A stretch of DNA of 64,000 nt from Paraburkholderia azotifigens (lineage in GTDB: Bacteria; Pseudomonadota; Gammaproteobacteria; Burkholderiales; Burkholderiaceae), in the NCBI RefSeq assembly GCF_007995085.1, contig NZ_VOQS01000002.1, positions 1-64,000 on the forward strand. The letters run 5' to 3'. The position numbers and the translations under genes were made by a program. Positions 9,040 to 19,270 of this stretch are shown piece by piece. The notes under the pieces were generated by a model. The model was given only the letters and a program-made list of their open reading frames with translations, was not told where the DNA came from and made no database searches. Every line of letters starts with the position of its first letter. The first letter of the stretch is position 1.

Positions 9040-10206
9040 ATGGCCTACGATGGCGTAACCCAAATATTCAACTACATGGACGCGGTAACGACGCAAATCG
9101 TTGCTGAGAATGTGAGTCGAATTATTGGATGGGCCGCGCCGATTGCGGCGCTTGGCCTCACGATTCAGCTCACCATCGACGGCCTCGCTACGCTCTTGCG
9201 ACCTAGCGGCGAGCCGCTGTCGCAGCTCGTAGAGAAGTTCGTCAAGTATTTTGCCATCGTAGCCATCGCCGGTGCCGGCGGGCTGTACGTAACGACTCTG
9301 GCGAGCACTGCCATGCACCTGCCAGACGAGCTAGGGTCGGTGCTGCTGTTGAATGGCTCTACCGCCAGCGGCAGCACGAGCGCCATAGCCGGCATGATCG
9401 ATTCGGCGATGGACCACAGTCTTACGGTCATGAGAACGTTGTTCGATCAAGCAGGCATTACGTCAGAACGAGGGTTGGTCGCGCTGATACTCGGCATTGT
9501 TGTAATCATTTCCACACTGCTGATTTGCGGAATTGGGGCTATTTCGATCCTGCTCGCCAAATTCCTGCTGGCGATCACCGTATGTTTTGGGCCATTTTTC
9601 ATCCTGCTCTTGATAGTCCCGCCGCTTGTTAGTTTCTTCGGGAACTGGCTTGGCTCAGTCCTTAACTACATTTTCCTCATTGCCATGACGGCGATGAGCT
9701 TTGGAATTTTCATGCACTTCTTCGACAACGCTATTTCAGCGGCGGCGAACCCCAATCCGAACTCAGGCGCACTGATGGCAATCATCACCGCCGGCATCAT
9801 CACCGTTATGGCCGTTGTTCTCCTGAAGTCCCTGCCTGATCTAGCCGCGCGATGGACCAACGGCGTCAGTACGAAACTCGCCCAGCACCTTCCCCAGCCG
9901 CGTCCCTCTCCGACCGGCAATGGCGGAGGCAAGGGTAGCGGCGGCAACAGCGGTTCGGGCAGCGGTGGCGGTACCGGAAGCGGCAGCGGGTCCGGTTCGT
10001 CAGGTTCCGCCGGCCGATCGTCCGGCAGTTCCAGCGGCGCCAGTGACGGGTATTCATATGCACGAGGCTCCCAGGGATCAGTCGGTAGCTTCGGCGGGTC
10101 GGGCTCCAGCGGTAGTTCGTCCTCAGGTTCCGGCAGCAGCAGCTCGCCCGGCAGTTCACCTACCAGCTCCGGCAGTGCCAGCAGCGGTTACGCCCGAGGC
10201 TCCTAA
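9040..10206 (+). CDS. virB6: VirB6 polytopic membrane protein
   Basis: 388 residues with about six hydrophobic helices between residues 30 and 275, the TrbL/VirB6 core of the inner-membrane channel. The last 100 or so residues are a Gly/Ser-rich low-complexity tail (GSGSGGGTGSGSGSGSSGSA) with a few Tyr-Ala-Arg-Gly repeats. Many VirB6 proteins lack such a tail or have a folded one. It starts 10 bases after the eexN stop. Confidence 0.92.
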   Translation: MAYDGVTQIFNYMDAVTTQIVAENVSRIIGWAAPIAALGLTIQLTIDGLATLLRPSGEPLSQLVEKFVKYFAIVAIAGAGGLYVTTLASTAMHLPDELGSVLLLNGSTASGSTSAIAGMIDSAMDHSLTVMRTLFDQAGITSERGLVALILGIVVIISTLLICGIGAISILLAKFLLAITVCFGPFFILLLIVPPLVSFFGNWLGSVLNYIFLIAMTAMSFGIFMHFFDNAISAAANPNPNSGALMAIITAGIITVMAVVLLKSLPDLAARWTNGVSTKLAQHLPQPRPSPTGNGGGKGSGGNSGSGSGGGTGSGSGSGSSGSAGRSSGSSSGASDGYSYARGSQGSVGSFGGSGSSGSSSSGSGSSSSPGSSPTSSGSASSGYARGS

Positions 10207-10249
10207 GGCTCGCAGAACCGCTCCTAAAACCCGTCTCAGGGAGGAGTCG

Positions 10250-10441
10250 ATGAACACTCGCCATATCGCTGCCGGTCTGATGGTGTTGACCTCATTTGCC
10301 GGATGCGCCCACGTTACGCCCCCGCCCGAGCCCGACATGACCAGGCTTGTTCCCGTCAACAAGACCATTCCCGAAGAGCTGCAGGGCCGTATCACGCCGC
10401 AGTCGCTCATGTCGAAAAATGCAGGAGGAACCGCACGATGA
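10250..10441 (+). CDS. virB7: VirB7-like lipoprotein
   Basis: 63 residues from ATG 10250 (ribosome site GGGAGGAG). Signal peptide and lipobox SFAGC put the lipidated Cys at residue 19; the mature part is Pro-rich (HVTPPPEPDM). Position between virB6 and virB8 and size fit VirB7, which stabilises VirB9 at the outer membrane. The stop overlaps the virB8 start. Confidence 0.85.
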   Translation: MNTRHIAAGLMVLTSFAGCAHVTPPPEPDMTRLVPVNKTIPEELQGRITPQSLMSKNAGGTAR

Positions 10442-11169
10442 TGAATCTGGCTCCTGGAAAACCGGGGAAGTCGGGCGTGACGCCGATCACCGCAAACGAC
10501 ATTGAGAAGTACAAGGAAGAGCGTCAAGGCCTCGAAGTCGATCTGCTTGATGAAGTCCTGACATCGCGCAAGCGGGCGTGGCAAGTCAGCGCTTCGGCCA
10601 TCGGCTTCGGGTTCCTCTCGCTCGCCCTGGCAGGCTTCGTCATCTGGCGTTACAGCCAGCCGATTCCGGAACACATGCTGGTCATGGACCCGAAGACGGG
10701 CGCAGTCCAGCAGGTGTCACTGATGCCAGACGAAACCACGTCTTACGGCGAGGTTGTTGATAGCTACTGGATTGCCCAGTTTGTCATCCACCACGAAGGC
10801 TATGAGTTCTACTCGGCGCAGGCCGACTACGACTTCATCGGCCTAACGGCAACCGGCGAGGTTGCGGACAGGTACCAGAAACTCTGGAACGGCGCGGACG
10901 CGCCCGACAAGAAGCTTGGCGATACCGAAATGACCCGGGTCAACGTTTCGTCGGTCATTCTCGATCGCGACCACGGCATCGCGACGGTGCGTTACTCCAC
11001 AACCAGAAAGTATCGTGCCCGTCCGAGCGATGAGCCGTCGAAATACTGGATCGCGACGGTTGCGTACAGGTACGCAACCAGGCCCATGACCGCGAAGCAG
11101 CGCTTCATCAACCCGTTTGGGTTGCAGGTGCTGGCCTTCCGGCCGAACGCCGAGGCTACGGAGAATTGA
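10438..11169 (+). CDS. virB8: VirB8 inner-membrane assembly factor
   Basis: 243 residues. AGGAGG 8 bases upstream supports ATG 10438 (or 10441). Cytoplasmic N terminus, one transmembrane helix about residues 45-65 (AIGFGFLSLALAGFVIWRY), then a periplasmic VirB8 domain with IAQFVIHHEGYEFYSAQADY. Its stop is followed at once by virB9. Confidence 0.93.
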   Translation: MMNLAPGKPGKSGVTPITANDIEKYKEERQGLEVDLLDEVLTSRKRAWQVSASAIGFGFLSLALAGFVIWRYSQPIPEHMLVMDPKTGAVQQVSLMPDETTSYGEVVDSYWIAQFVIHHEGYEFYSAQADYDFIGLTATGEVADRYQKLWNGADAPDKKLGDTEMTRVNVSSVILDRDHGIATVRYSTTRKYRARPSDEPSKYWIATVAYRYATRPMTAKQRFINPFGLQVLAFRPNAEATEN

Positions 11170-11171
11170 GC

Positions 11172-12065
11172 ATGCGCCTTGCAATGATTCCCTTGCTTGC
11201 CGCGCTCGCGTTCACGGGCGTGCAGCACGCATGGGCCGTCGGCCCGAAGAAAGATTCTCCGTACGATCATCGCATCAAGTCGATCACCTACAACCCGATC
11301 GATACCGTTGAAGTCAATTGCGTGATTGGCCTCGCGCTGACGATTACGGTTGCACCTGGCGAGCGGTACGTTACGCACGCCTTTGGTGACCAGGCAGCGT
11401 GGGCGCTCTCACAGAACGGCAATCACATTTTCGTGCAGCCCACGCAGGCGAACAGCGACACGAACCTGGTGCTGGTTACCGATCGCCGCGTGTATCACCT
11501 GCTGCTGCACTTCATTGGCTCGAAAAAGGCCGACGATGGCAGTGCCGGCAACACGGCCGGGAGCTTCATCAGAACGCCGTGGGCAATGCGTTCGGCAACG
11601 ATCGCGTTGAACTACAACTATCCGGACGACGACCGCCGCGCGGCGCTCGCGAAGACGAACGCGCAGCGCGTGAAGGATGCACTCGCGACGGCTTCCGATC
11701 AGGGGCTGGTGAACATGAGCTATGAACGGTCTTACGATCCGGCGATGAACGATATCACCCCCGTCAACGTGTGGGACAACTATCGCTTCACGTCTTTCAA
11801 GTTCCTCCCGAACGCCGAGTTGCCGACCATCACCTATATCAGCGCCAGCGGCAAGGAAACCGTACCTAACGTCCATATCGAAGGGACGAACCACAACATC
11901 ATCGTCGCCGAACTGGTTGCCAGGGAGTGGCGAGTCCGGTCGGGCGGCAAGGTAATCGGTGTCCTCAACCGGAACTTCAATCCCGCGCTCGGCGCAAACC
12001 CGAGCGGTACGGTTTCGCCCAACGTTCGGCGGGTGCTCAAACAGGACAATGGAGATAACCGATGA
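11172..12065 (+). CDS. virB9: VirB9 outer-membrane complex protein
   Basis: 297 residues from ATG 11172; an in-frame TTG two codons earlier is less likely. Signal peptide to about residue 20, then the N-terminal VirB9 domain and the C-terminal VirB7-binding beta domain with [20 protein letters not shown]. Its stop overlaps the virB10 start (ATGA). Confidence 0.94.
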   Translation: MRLAMIPLLAALAFTGVQHAWAVGPKKDSPYDHRIKSITYNPIDTVEVNCVIGLALTITVAPGERYVTHAFGDQAAWALSQNGNHIFVQPTQANSDTNLVLVTDRRVYHLLLHFIGSKKADDGSAGNTAGSFIRTPWAMRSATIALNYNYPDDDRRAALAKTNAQRVKDALATASDQGLVNMSYERSYDPAMNDITPVNVWDNYRFTSFKFLPNAELPTITYISASGKETVPNVHIEGTNHNIIVAELVAREWRVRSGGKVIGVLNRNFNPALGANPSGTVSPNVRRVLKQDNGDNR

Positions 12066-13216
12066 CCGACCGTCACGACACGCCCGAATCCGTACCGGAC
12101 GGCCGGCAGCCGTTCGTGGCTGGTCCCAGGCGGTCTGTTCCGGGCCTTGCTGCCTTTCTTCTGCTGATGGTCGTGGTGGCTCTCGCGCTGATCGGTTTTC
12201 TCGCGTGGCACGCGTTGCATCCGAAAGCTCCCGACGCGGACCCGGCCAGCTCGAAGCGCGACCAGACGTTCGCCGGCGCGCTACCTCAACGTCACTTCAC
12301 CGAGACGCCGGAGAATGCCCTACCGAGCAGTTCCCCGGAGGCAGCCCGTGCCCCTGCGATCAGCACGGAGGTCGCTGCACAAGGCCAGCAGCAGGCCTCA
12401 CCGGAGGAACTGGCTAACCTGCGCCGCCTGGGGCGAAGCCAGGGCGGAACAGGCAACGCGCAGGGTGCCGGCGCACAAACCGACACCGGTGCAACCCCGC
12501 CGGCGCCGCCGGGTGGGTCGCCCGTCCAGCGCGTCAGCCAGAGCAGTGACACGCTCGACAGGGCCACGACCGCCGCACGGCCGCAAGCGGTCAACGCAAC
12601 CATGCTCGCGCACCCGAGCCTCACGGTGCCGAGCGGCGTCATGATCCCGTGTGGCACCAAGACCGAGCTGGATACCACGCAGCCCGGTATGGTGTCGTGC
12701 CAGGTTAGCAGCGACGTCTATTCGGCTGATGGCAAGGTCAAGCTGGTCGACAAGGGCGCACACGTCGACGGCGAGATTGCCAGCGGCATCAAGATGGGCC
12801 AGAACCGCGTATTTGTGTTGTGGACTCGCGTGCGCAATCCGGACAACACCCTCGTCAACATCGACAGCCCAGGCACGAACGCCCTTGGCAGCTCCGGTAT
12901 CCCCGGCCAGGTCGATACCCATTTCTGGACCCGGTTCGGCGGTGCCATGTTCATATCCGTGTTTTCAGATGTCGGACAGGCCCTCGTGCAGGTCGCCGCG
13001 AACAGCACGAACAAGTCCGGCAACGGCAATACCTATCTCAATCTCGACAACACGTCGAACACGTCCAACCAGCTTGCAGCCGAGGCGCTGCGCGCAACGA
13101 TCGACATACCGCCGACGCTGTACGACCAGCAGGGCGACCGCGTGATGATCTACGTTCGCCGTGATCTTGATTTCAGTGACGTGTACACGCTCTCCATGGA
13201 TAAGCCTCAATTATGA
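12062..13216 (+). CDS. virB10: VirB10 channel protein
   Basis: 384 residues. Short cytoplasmic N terminus, transmembrane helix about residues 30-50 ([20 protein letters not shown]), a Pro/Ala/Gln-rich periplasmic linker to about 175, then the TrbI/VirB10 beta-barrel domain with [19 protein letters not shown] and the antenna region near [16 protein letters not shown]. VirB10 spans both membranes and gates the channel. It overlaps virB11 by four bases. Confidence 0.95.
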   Translation: MTDRHDTPESVPDGRQPFVAGPRRSVPGLAAFLLLMVVVALALIGFLAWHALHPKAPDADPASSKRDQTFAGALPQRHFTETPENALPSSSPEAARAPAISTEVAAQGQQQASPEELANLRRLGRSQGGTGNAQGAGAQTDTGATPPAPPGGSPVQRVSQSSDTLDRATTAARPQAVNATMLAHPSLTVPSGVMIPCGTKTELDTTQPGMVSCQVSSDVYSADGKVKLVDKGAHVDGEIASGIKMGQNRVFVLWTRVRNPDNTLVNIDSPGTNALGSSGIPGQVDTHFWTRFGGAMFISVFSDVGQALVQVAANSTNKSGNGNTYLNLDNTSNTSNQLAAEALRATIDIPPTLYDQQGDRVMIYVRRDLDFSDVYTLSMDKPQL

Positions 13217-14229
13217 ACGCACCTGCAAACATCAAGTATTTCGACAACCGTTCGTTGCTCTCGACGCTGGGGCCGCTCAATGAGTACCTGAGCGACCCCA
13301 ACATCTACGAGCTGCGTGTGAACCGTTTCGGCCAGCTCGTGTGTGCGACCACGAAGGGGCGCGTCCTGCACGATGCGCCGTTTCTTACCCGGTCGTATCT
13401 CGAAAAGCTCACGAACACGCTGTTGAACGCCAACGGCCTGCCGCGCCGGCCCGTCAACGATGTGTTGTTGCCGGACGGCTCGCGCGGCGTCATCTGCTGG
13501 CCGCCGGCCGTTCTCGAAGGAACGGTGCTGATCGCGATCCGGAAGCATCTGGCCGTCGACAAGTCGCTCGAAGAGCTTGATGCAGAAGGGCGCTTCAAGA
13601 AGCTACAGATCCGCACGTTTGCGGACTCCCTGAAGCTCACACCGTTCGAAGAGGAAATGATTGCCCTGCGCGATAGCGGCGACTATGTGCGCTTTCTTAA
13701 ACAGTCCATCACCTGCAAGTTCAACATCGCTATCGCCGGCGCGACCGGTTCGGGAAAATCGACGTTCACACGCACGCTCCTGAAGTATGTTCCGCGCAGT
13801 GAACGGGTGCTGATTCTGGAGGACACACACGAGGTTGGGTCCGACGATCACGACGAAATCGGCTACCTCGTGTACGGAGAACAGGAAGGCCGTCTATCGG
13901 CGCGGGAGTGCCTGAAAACCACCATGCGGCTGTCGCCGGACCGCATTTTCCTGACCGAGCTGCGCGACGATGCAGCGTGGGACTACATCAAGAGCGCGAA
14001 CACCGGTCATCCCGGGGGCATCTTCTCGACGCACTCCAACAGCGCGGCCGAAACGCCGGGCCGCATCGCGGACCTTGTGAAGTCTTCTGAAGTCGGACGG
14101 ATGCTCGACTACAAGATGATCTTGCGTACGATTCACGCGACGCTCGATCTGATTATCTACATGAAGGATTGGGACGTTGTTGAGCTGCTGTACGACCCGC
14201 TTTTCAAAAAGCAGAACGCTGCCAGGTGA
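13213..14229 (+). CDS. virB11: VirB11 hexameric ATPase
   Basis: 338 residues. Walker [10 protein letters not shown] near residue 176, a following Asp box ([11 protein letters not shown]), Walker B region [17 protein letters not shown] and His box region [16 protein letters not shown] traffic ATPase related to CpaF in the same window (37.0-38.4 kb), but with the VirB11 linker arrangement. Last core gene of the virB run. Confidence 0.95.
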   Translation: MNAPANIKYFDNRSLLSTLGPLNEYLSDPNIYELRVNRFGQLVCATTKGRVLHDAPFLTRSYLEKLTNTLLNANGLPRRPVNDVLLPDGSRGVICWPPAVLEGTVLIAIRKHLAVDKSLEELDAEGRFKKLQIRTFADSLKLTPFEEEMIALRDSGDYVRFLKQSITCKFNIAIAGATGSGKSTFTRTLLKYVPRSERVLILEDTHEVGSDDHDEIGYLVYGEQEGRLSARECLKTTMRLSPDRIFLTELRDDAAWDYIKSANTGHPGGIFSTHSNSAAETPGRIADLVKSSEVGRMLDYKMILRTIHATLDLIIYMKDWDVVELLYDPLFKKQNAAR

Positions 14230-14277
14230 CGGGGCGCCTCATGCACATGATCCGTCGCACATACTGAGGAAACGACC

Positions 14278-14538
14278 ATGAGTGAAAAAACCGCCCGGAA
14301 ATCGTCGTCGCGCCTGCTGCTGCCGATCGTCAAGCGCGAACCTGAAAAAACGAAGGTCACAGCCAGCTTGCCGCAGGATGTACACGCCGACTTGCTCGCC
14401 TACCAGCGTGCCTATCAGGACATGAATGGCGCCGAAGTATCACTAGACTTCATTATCGAGCAGGTACTTATCCAGCACATGAAACGCGACAAAGCCTTCC
14501 AGACATGGAAGGTGACCAGCGATCGCACGCAGGCCTGA
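14278..14538 (+). CDS. DUF2274-like small protein
   Basis: 86 residues; starts at ATG 14278 with GAGGAAACGACC upstream. The core TASLPQDVHADLLAYQRAY ... IIEQVLIQHMKRDKAFQTW matches the DUF2274 pattern seen after trb/virB T4SS genes, a short helical domain ending in Phe-x-x-Trp. The function is unknown; ribbon-helix-helix-like DNA binding is possible. Basic N-terminal extension. Confidence 0.65.
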   Translation: MSEKTARKSSSRLLLPIVKREPEKTKVTASLPQDVHADLLAYQRAYQDMNGAEVSLDFIIEQVLIQHMKRDKAFQTWKVTSDRTQA

Positions 14539-14790
14539 ACTTTTGCCGGCTGCAGGCTGAGGCGAGGAAGGCGCTACTTAAGCCAGCCGAATGCGGCCCG
14601 CTGGAACAATGGGTTATCTATCTATCTGTCTATCTATCGCCTCGCGGACGAAGGCAACGCGAGCATGCAGGAAATCGCCGCACTGTTCGGCATTCACCGA
14701 TCGACGTTGTTCCGGTGCCGCAGCGTGCAGAGCGCGCCGCGTAAAACCGTAAACAGGGTGGCCTCAAAATTCGGATTGTTTCGTACGTGA
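14539..14790 (+). pseudogene. site-specific resolvase C-terminal remnant
   Basis: The open frame has no good start and only its middle is recognisable: RLADEGNASMQEIAALFGIHRSTLFR is the helix-turn-helix that ends serine resolvases/invertases. The catalytic domain is missing. Six tetranucleotide units TATC/TGTC (14615-14638) lie inside it, probably a slippage product. This is a scar marking the end of the virB module. Confidence 0.5.
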
Positions 14791-14941
14791 CCACGCGTTT
14801 AGACAAGGTGTTTCGAACGTCGGCGAGCGACCCAAGTCGGCCATCCAGGTTCGCACACCCAGCGTCCGCTATTCCCTTTTCACCGGCCTTTCGAGCCCAG
14901 TCCGGCGGCTGCCCCCGGGTCGGTCTTTAGAAACGTTCATC

Positions 14942-14966
14942 GCACTTCAAAGAGCTGTCTGAAGTG

Positions 14967-14967
<1 letters not shown>
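14942..14967. terminator. hairpin at the end of the groEL fragment
   Basis: GCACTTCA (14942-14949) pairs with TGAAGTGC (14960-14967) and touches the stop of the minus-strand groEL fragment. No T run follows, so this is a weak terminator or an RNA-stabilising hairpin. Confidence 0.4.
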
Positions 14968-15419
<452 letters not shown>

Positions 15420-15460
15420 TTAGCGGCCGAGTGAAGCCCCGCCCCCGGTACTGCTCGTCG

Positions 15461-15856
15461 TTATTGCGCTACCTGCACCTCGATCCGTCGCGGCTGCGCC
15501 TGTTCAATGCGTGGAATGCGTAGCGTCAGGACGCCGTCTTTCAAGCTGGCTTCGATCTTCGAGCCATCCAGTTCGCGACTCAATCTAAAGGCTCGGCGGT
15601 AGCGCGGCTCACCAATTTCGACGTGAAGCAGTTGCAGACCTTCCGGCGCCGCGACGGCAGCCTCTGCTTCAATCAGCAGGTGTTCACCTTCCATCTTGAT
15701 TGCGAGGCGGTCCTTCGAGGCGCCCGGTAGGTCGGCGGTGATGGTAATTCCCGTCTCATCTTCGACGATGTCTACGGGCGGGATCAACGCCGCGGCCGTG
15801 CTCCTGGCCGACACGTTTTGCGGTTCACGCGTGGCAACTTGGGTTTCTTCGCTCAT
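15461..15856 (-). CDS. small heat-shock protein Hsp20 (second of pair)
   Basis: 131 residues. Alpha-crystallin domain about residues 25-128 with PPVDIVEDETGITITADLPG, FRLSRELDGSKIEASLKDGV and the C-terminal VLTLRIPR. The usual Ile-x-Ile tail is reduced to RRIEVQV. ATP-independent holdase. The ATG is 12 bases after the stop of the upstream hsp20 gene, indicating one transcript. Confidence 0.9.
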   Translation of the reverse strand: MSEETQVATREPQNVSARSTAAALIPPVDIVEDETGITITADLPGASKDRLAIKMEGEHLLIEAEAAVAAPEGLQLLHVEIGEPRYRRAFRLSRELDGSKIEASLKDGVLTLRIPRIEQAQPRRIEVQVAQ

Positions 15857-15868
15857 GGCAGTCTCCGC

Positions 15869-16324
15869 TTACTGGACCTGAATCAGGCGAGGCTTGGACG
15901 ACTCGCGCTTCATCACGGTGACGCGCAGACAACCGTCCGCATATTTTGCCTCGACGCGAGCCGGGTCGGCATCGTCAGGCAGGCTGACGACGCGGCGAAA
16001 CTTGCCGGCAAACCGTTCGTCCGCATAGACGATTTTGCGCTCGCCGGCGTCCGCAAGGGCGGACGGCCTTTCGCCGCTCAGGATAAGCAGGCCCTTGTCG
16101 ATGGACACCTGCAGCGCCTGCGGGTCGACGCCTGCTACAAATGCGACCACTTCGATGGCGTCGACCGTACTTCCGATGTTGATTGGGGGAAATGTACCCC
16201 GAGCGCCGGCACGGATGCCGGCCGCAACGCCAAAGTTTCGAACGACGGCGTCCATCTGCTCCTGGAGGAGCCGCTCGAAGTCCGGAAATACGTCGGAAGA
16301 AAACCTCATGAATGAACCCTTCAT
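15869..16324 (-). CDS. small heat-shock protein Hsp20 (first of pair)
   Basis: 151 residues from ATG 16324, chosen because AGGAGATCC lies just before it; an in-frame ATG at 16342 would put that site inside the gene. Alpha-crystallin domain about residues 48-148: INIGSTVDAIEVVAFVAGVD, GLLILSGERPS, FRRVVSLPDDADPARVEAKY and GCLRVTVMK. First gene of the heat-shock operon. Confidence 0.9.
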   Translation of the reverse strand: MKGSFMRFSSDVFPDFERLLQEQMDAVVRNFGVAAGIRAGARGTFPPINIGSTVDAIEVVAFVAGVDPQALQVSIDKGLLILSGERPSALADAGERKIVYADERFAGKFRRVVSLPDDADPARVEAKYADGCLRVTVMKRESSKPRLIQVQ

Positions 16325-16456
16325 GGCTGGATCTCCTTTCATCTCTCACCTAGCAGGCGAGTGCGGCCCTCGGCAACTTCGCCGAAAGGGCGGCCAAGGG
16401 CAGTCACTCGAACCTCACGTTGGGCGGGAAGGGGTGTGGCCGGCCTATATAATTTA

Positions 16457-16487
16457 TAGATGGGAGCGGGCAAAAAAATACAAGAGA
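16457..16487 (-). promoter_or_regulatory. sigma-32 heat-shock promoter
   Basis: On the minus strand TCTCTTGTA (16487-16479) is followed after 13-14 bases by TCCCATCTA (16465-16457). The sigma-32 consensus is CTTGAA and CCCCATNTA, so the -10 matches at all but one position and the -35 at five of six. It points at the hsp20-hsp20-groEL fragment operon, with a leader of about 125 bases. Confidence 0.75.
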
Positions 16488-16644
16488 TCGGATTGTCGAA
16501 CGCGCTCGCCACACCGGAGCTGAGGCAGGCAATGCGCCTTGCACTCGATTCCAGGATCAGGAACAAATCAGCGTTTCCCTAGCTCGGCGATCGAATGGAG
16601 TCTGCCCGTTCCGCTTCGGTGCCGGGCTTTTTCTCGTACGCCAA

Positions 16645-16675
16645 ACAAAAAGAAGCCGACGCTTGGCCGGCTTCT
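16645..16675 (-). terminator. Rho-independent terminator
   Basis: On the minus strand AGAAGCCG, an 8-9 base loop and CGGCTTCT, followed by TTTTTG. It lies just after the small minus-strand ORF ending at 16688. Confidence 0.8.
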
Positions 16676-16687
16676 GCTGACTGCTCT

Positions 16688-16894
16688 TCAGCAGTCTCGC
16701 GACTGACGCTTATCAGACGCGCTGTCCCGTGGTTTGAGGCGCATTGGGCGTTTGAAATTTATGCTCGGCGCCGTCATTTTGAACTTCGGCTTGCTTGCGC
16801 TTGCCGTGCTCAACTTGCTGTGCGCGCCGCTGATTCGATGCTTGGCCTCGTCGCGGTTGTTCTCGGGTTGCTTTCGCTTCGTTATAAACTCCAT
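16688..16894 (-). CDS. small basic unknown protein
   Basis: 68 residues (MEFITKRKQPENNRDEAKHR...), strongly basic, no membrane segment. It is chosen over the overlapping frames because it is followed 13 bases later by a good terminator on the same strand. Family not recognised. Its start is uncertain because ATGs in two frames lie close together (16894 and 16904). Confidence 0.4.
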   Translation of the reverse strand: MEFITKRKQPENNRDEAKHRISGAHSKLSTASASKPKFKMTAPSINFKRPMRLKPRDSASDKRQSRDC

Positions 16895-17099
16895 TGTACT
16901 GCAAAGACCACCTGTCCGTGCGTCTAATTCGCCCTCCTAAAAATCGGATTCGGGAACCGCCCCTACGTTCAGCACAGAGTTGTAACCGCGGGCCGAAACG
17001 GCCGATGACTTGCCTGTTGGGGCGGGCTCCTGTGTGGTTCCCGGCTCCCGTGTTGTCGCCGCGAAAGCCGAGGGGCTTTTCCAGAGCTTAAGTCAGACC

Positions 17100-17354
17100 T
17101 TAGGTGTCTTCGAACGCATTCGGGGCTGCAGCCTTCAAAAACTCGTGGCCATCCCAGGTTAGCCGCCAATCTGTACCCATCGAGCGCACGAGATTTGCGT
17201 CGGCCAGCAGGTTCAAGTGATACGACACGCCCCGGTTCGAAACGTCGAACGCATTCTTGAGCGCGCTCTCAATGTCAAATTCGCTGAGGTGCGGGGACTT
17301 GTTTTCCTCGAGCGTCTTCAATATTGCCAATGCCAGATTCATCTCGCGTTTCAC
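17100..17354 (-). CDS. DUF2513-type winged-helix protein
   Basis: 84 residues. MKREMNLALAILKTLEEN, GVSYHLNLLADANLV and RLTWDGHEFLKAA match the DUF2513 pattern, a small winged-helix fold found in phages and mobile elements. Complete at both ends; the ribosome site GGAGGAAATCGTG precedes the ATG. Probable DNA-binding regulator; the target is unknown. Confidence 0.75.
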   Translation of the reverse strand: MKREMNLALAILKTLEENKSPHLSEFDIESALKNAFDVSNRGVSYHLNLLADANLVRSMGTDWRLTWDGHEFLKAAAPNAFEDT

Positions 17355-17941
17355 GATTTCCTCCTGTCGTAGACAGGATCACTCATCGAGATGGCGCCAC
17401 CGGTACAACGTCTGCGCAACCTACCCGGGTGGGGCGCATTACGTGCCGCTTTGCGCTTCCACCCAGTTCCGTGGAGCGTGCGGAACATCACGACTTGGGT
17501 TGCGTCCACGATCTACCTTCGTTAGACGAAAGCGGCCTGGCCTTCCATCTAACTGAGAAGTTTCGACCCATCAGGCAAAATCCCTGTGCGGGTCGTCCAG
17601 CATTGTCCGTTTGATTGTTTTTTCGTGCTCGTCGCGAGCGGCTTCGCGCAGTGACAGGGACGAATCCCCGTCTGGCTTCTGCTCCGACCTGAGCCAGGCT
17701 GCACAAGTTACCTTCACCCTGCTGGATCCGATGAACTCTTTCACTTGTCGTGAGGCGGCGCGCTTCGCTTCGAGACGAGTGCATCAAAGTACTCGGCGGG
17801 CCGTCTTCTCGTCGGTGAGGGCTTGAGCAACGCTGGCTGGCGGTGCTGCAATCGATGTGACCCTGAGTCACTGACAGGGCCATCCCACGGTCCGAACGCG
17901 CCGGGTGAATCTCGACACCAGTCGTGTGCACCGTCCGGGAA
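17355..17941. other. intergenic stretch, no gene supported
   Basis: Overlapping short frames on both strands lack ribosome sites and protein-like composition. It may hold decayed DNA. Confidence 0.4.
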
Positions 17942-18259
17942 TCAACGTCTGGGTCCCCTCATACCTTCGGTTTCCATGGCCGCATTCCGCTCCTCGTCTG
18001 CCTCAATGGGTTCCATGGTCTCGTCGATGGAAGCTGTCGCCCGCTCCGCGGCTGCCCTGGTTTCGTCGACGGTGGCGCCGAGTCCTTCGTCTTCGTTGCC
18101 CGGTGGCTTCAGCATGTCTTCAAGCATGGCCGCCAACTCCGGCGTGTCCCACGGCGTGCCATGCTGCTTTTGCCTCTTTATGTAGTGCCTGACTTCTGCG
18201 TCCTGCTCCGGCGTCAAGGGAAGACCGCGAAAAGTGCTTTGGGGGGTAGCGTCGGCCAT
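17942..18259 (-). CDS. small acidic unknown protein
   Basis: 105 residues: a short N-terminal part with RGLPLTPEQDAEVRHYIKRQ and a long acidic, Glu/Ala-rich helical tail (VDETRAAAERATASIDETME). No membrane segment. Ribosome site GGAGCAGC before the ATG. Family not recognised. Confidence 0.65.
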   Translation of the reverse strand: MADATPQSTFRGLPLTPEQDAEVRHYIKRQKQHGTPWDTPELAAMLEDMLKPPGNEDEGLGATVDETRAAAERATASIDETMEPIEADEERNAAMETEGMRGPRR

Positions 18260-18980
18260 GGTGCTGCTCCGGGACTTGTCCTGTTTATAGTGTAGCCCCG
18301 CTGTGGAGAGGAGGCCTTAATTATCGGTCTGTGCATCGACTGACTCGTCCATTCGCATCAACTGTCCGGCGCGCGGATGTTACCAGTCGTGCTACTACGT
18401 GTCTGCGTAGCTTGCGCGATCGATGCTTGTGGCGGCGCCGGGTTAGCGCCATCAGGCGACGCTATGCCCGGGCGGAACAACGTGAGCAGATGACATGGTT
18501 GAGCAAAACGGCTGGAGGCGGAAGAGACGTACTCCGAACGTGACATACGTCCTTCGATTCATCTGCAGGCGGCCCCGGCGCTTCACGGTCGCGCGCGAAA
18601 CCGACGCAAATTGCGATGGGTCATCAAGGGTGGCATGAGCCATGACAAAACTGTCCTGGCAGTTTACCGTCGCGCGCTCGCTCAAAATCGGTGCGCTCGT
18701 AGTTCCCGGCTGCGACCGGATCAGACATAGATGGGAGTATCGACCCAATTTGGATACCCATCGGTTACGAAACCGACTGGGCGCAGCGTTTCAGCCCAGA
18801 TCTCGAAGCTGGCGTCTTCGACAAGCCGGAATGAAATTGCTCGTGTCACGGCGCTGCCAGTACGAGTTGAGGGCTGCTGCAAAAGATGTGGGCGATGTCC
18901 ACCTGAAGGCGAAGGCAGAAGAAAAATAGGTCTACCATTGATCTTTCCGTCTTGTTGCGGCGCTGGAACCGGAGGTCTTC
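18260..18980. other. 720-base stretch without a complete gene
   Basis: A startless 43-codon frame at 18703-18834 on the plus strand reads like coding DNA (IDPIWIPIGYETDWAQRFSP) and may be the end of a lost gene. Nothing else is supported. Confidence 0.4.
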
Positions 18981-19217
18981 ATGCAACGAACAGTCGAATA
19001 TCGCGGGTTCGAAATTCACATTGATCTACTTTCCACATCGACGGATATGTTCGATGTCTGGTTTCGCATCGACGGACCCATCAAGCCTCCTGGTGTGGCA
19101 GCGCTCGGCGAGCGCATCAAAATCCGAGGTGGCCCGTTTTCCCGACGTTGGGCCTATTTTGTTGCGGAGATCGCCGGTCACGCCGCTGTCGATGTAATCC
19201 TCGGGCCCGCTGATTAG
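18981..19217 (+). CDS. small unknown protein, YRG-type
   Basis: 78 residues with GGAGG 7 bases before ATG 18981. MQRTVEYRGFEIHIDLL opens a compact alpha/beta-looking protein. The 90-residue protein at 22034-22306 also opens with IEYRGY, so the two may be distant relatives. Function unknown. Confidence 0.7.
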   Translation: MQRTVEYRGFEIHIDLLSTSTDMFDVWFRIDGPIKPPGVAALGERIKIRGGPFSRRWAYFVAEIAGHAAVDVILGPAD

Positions 19218-19270
19218 ACATGAGCTGCGGGACGCGTCGTACCGGGTAAGGAGGGTGTTACAAGCTGCAC

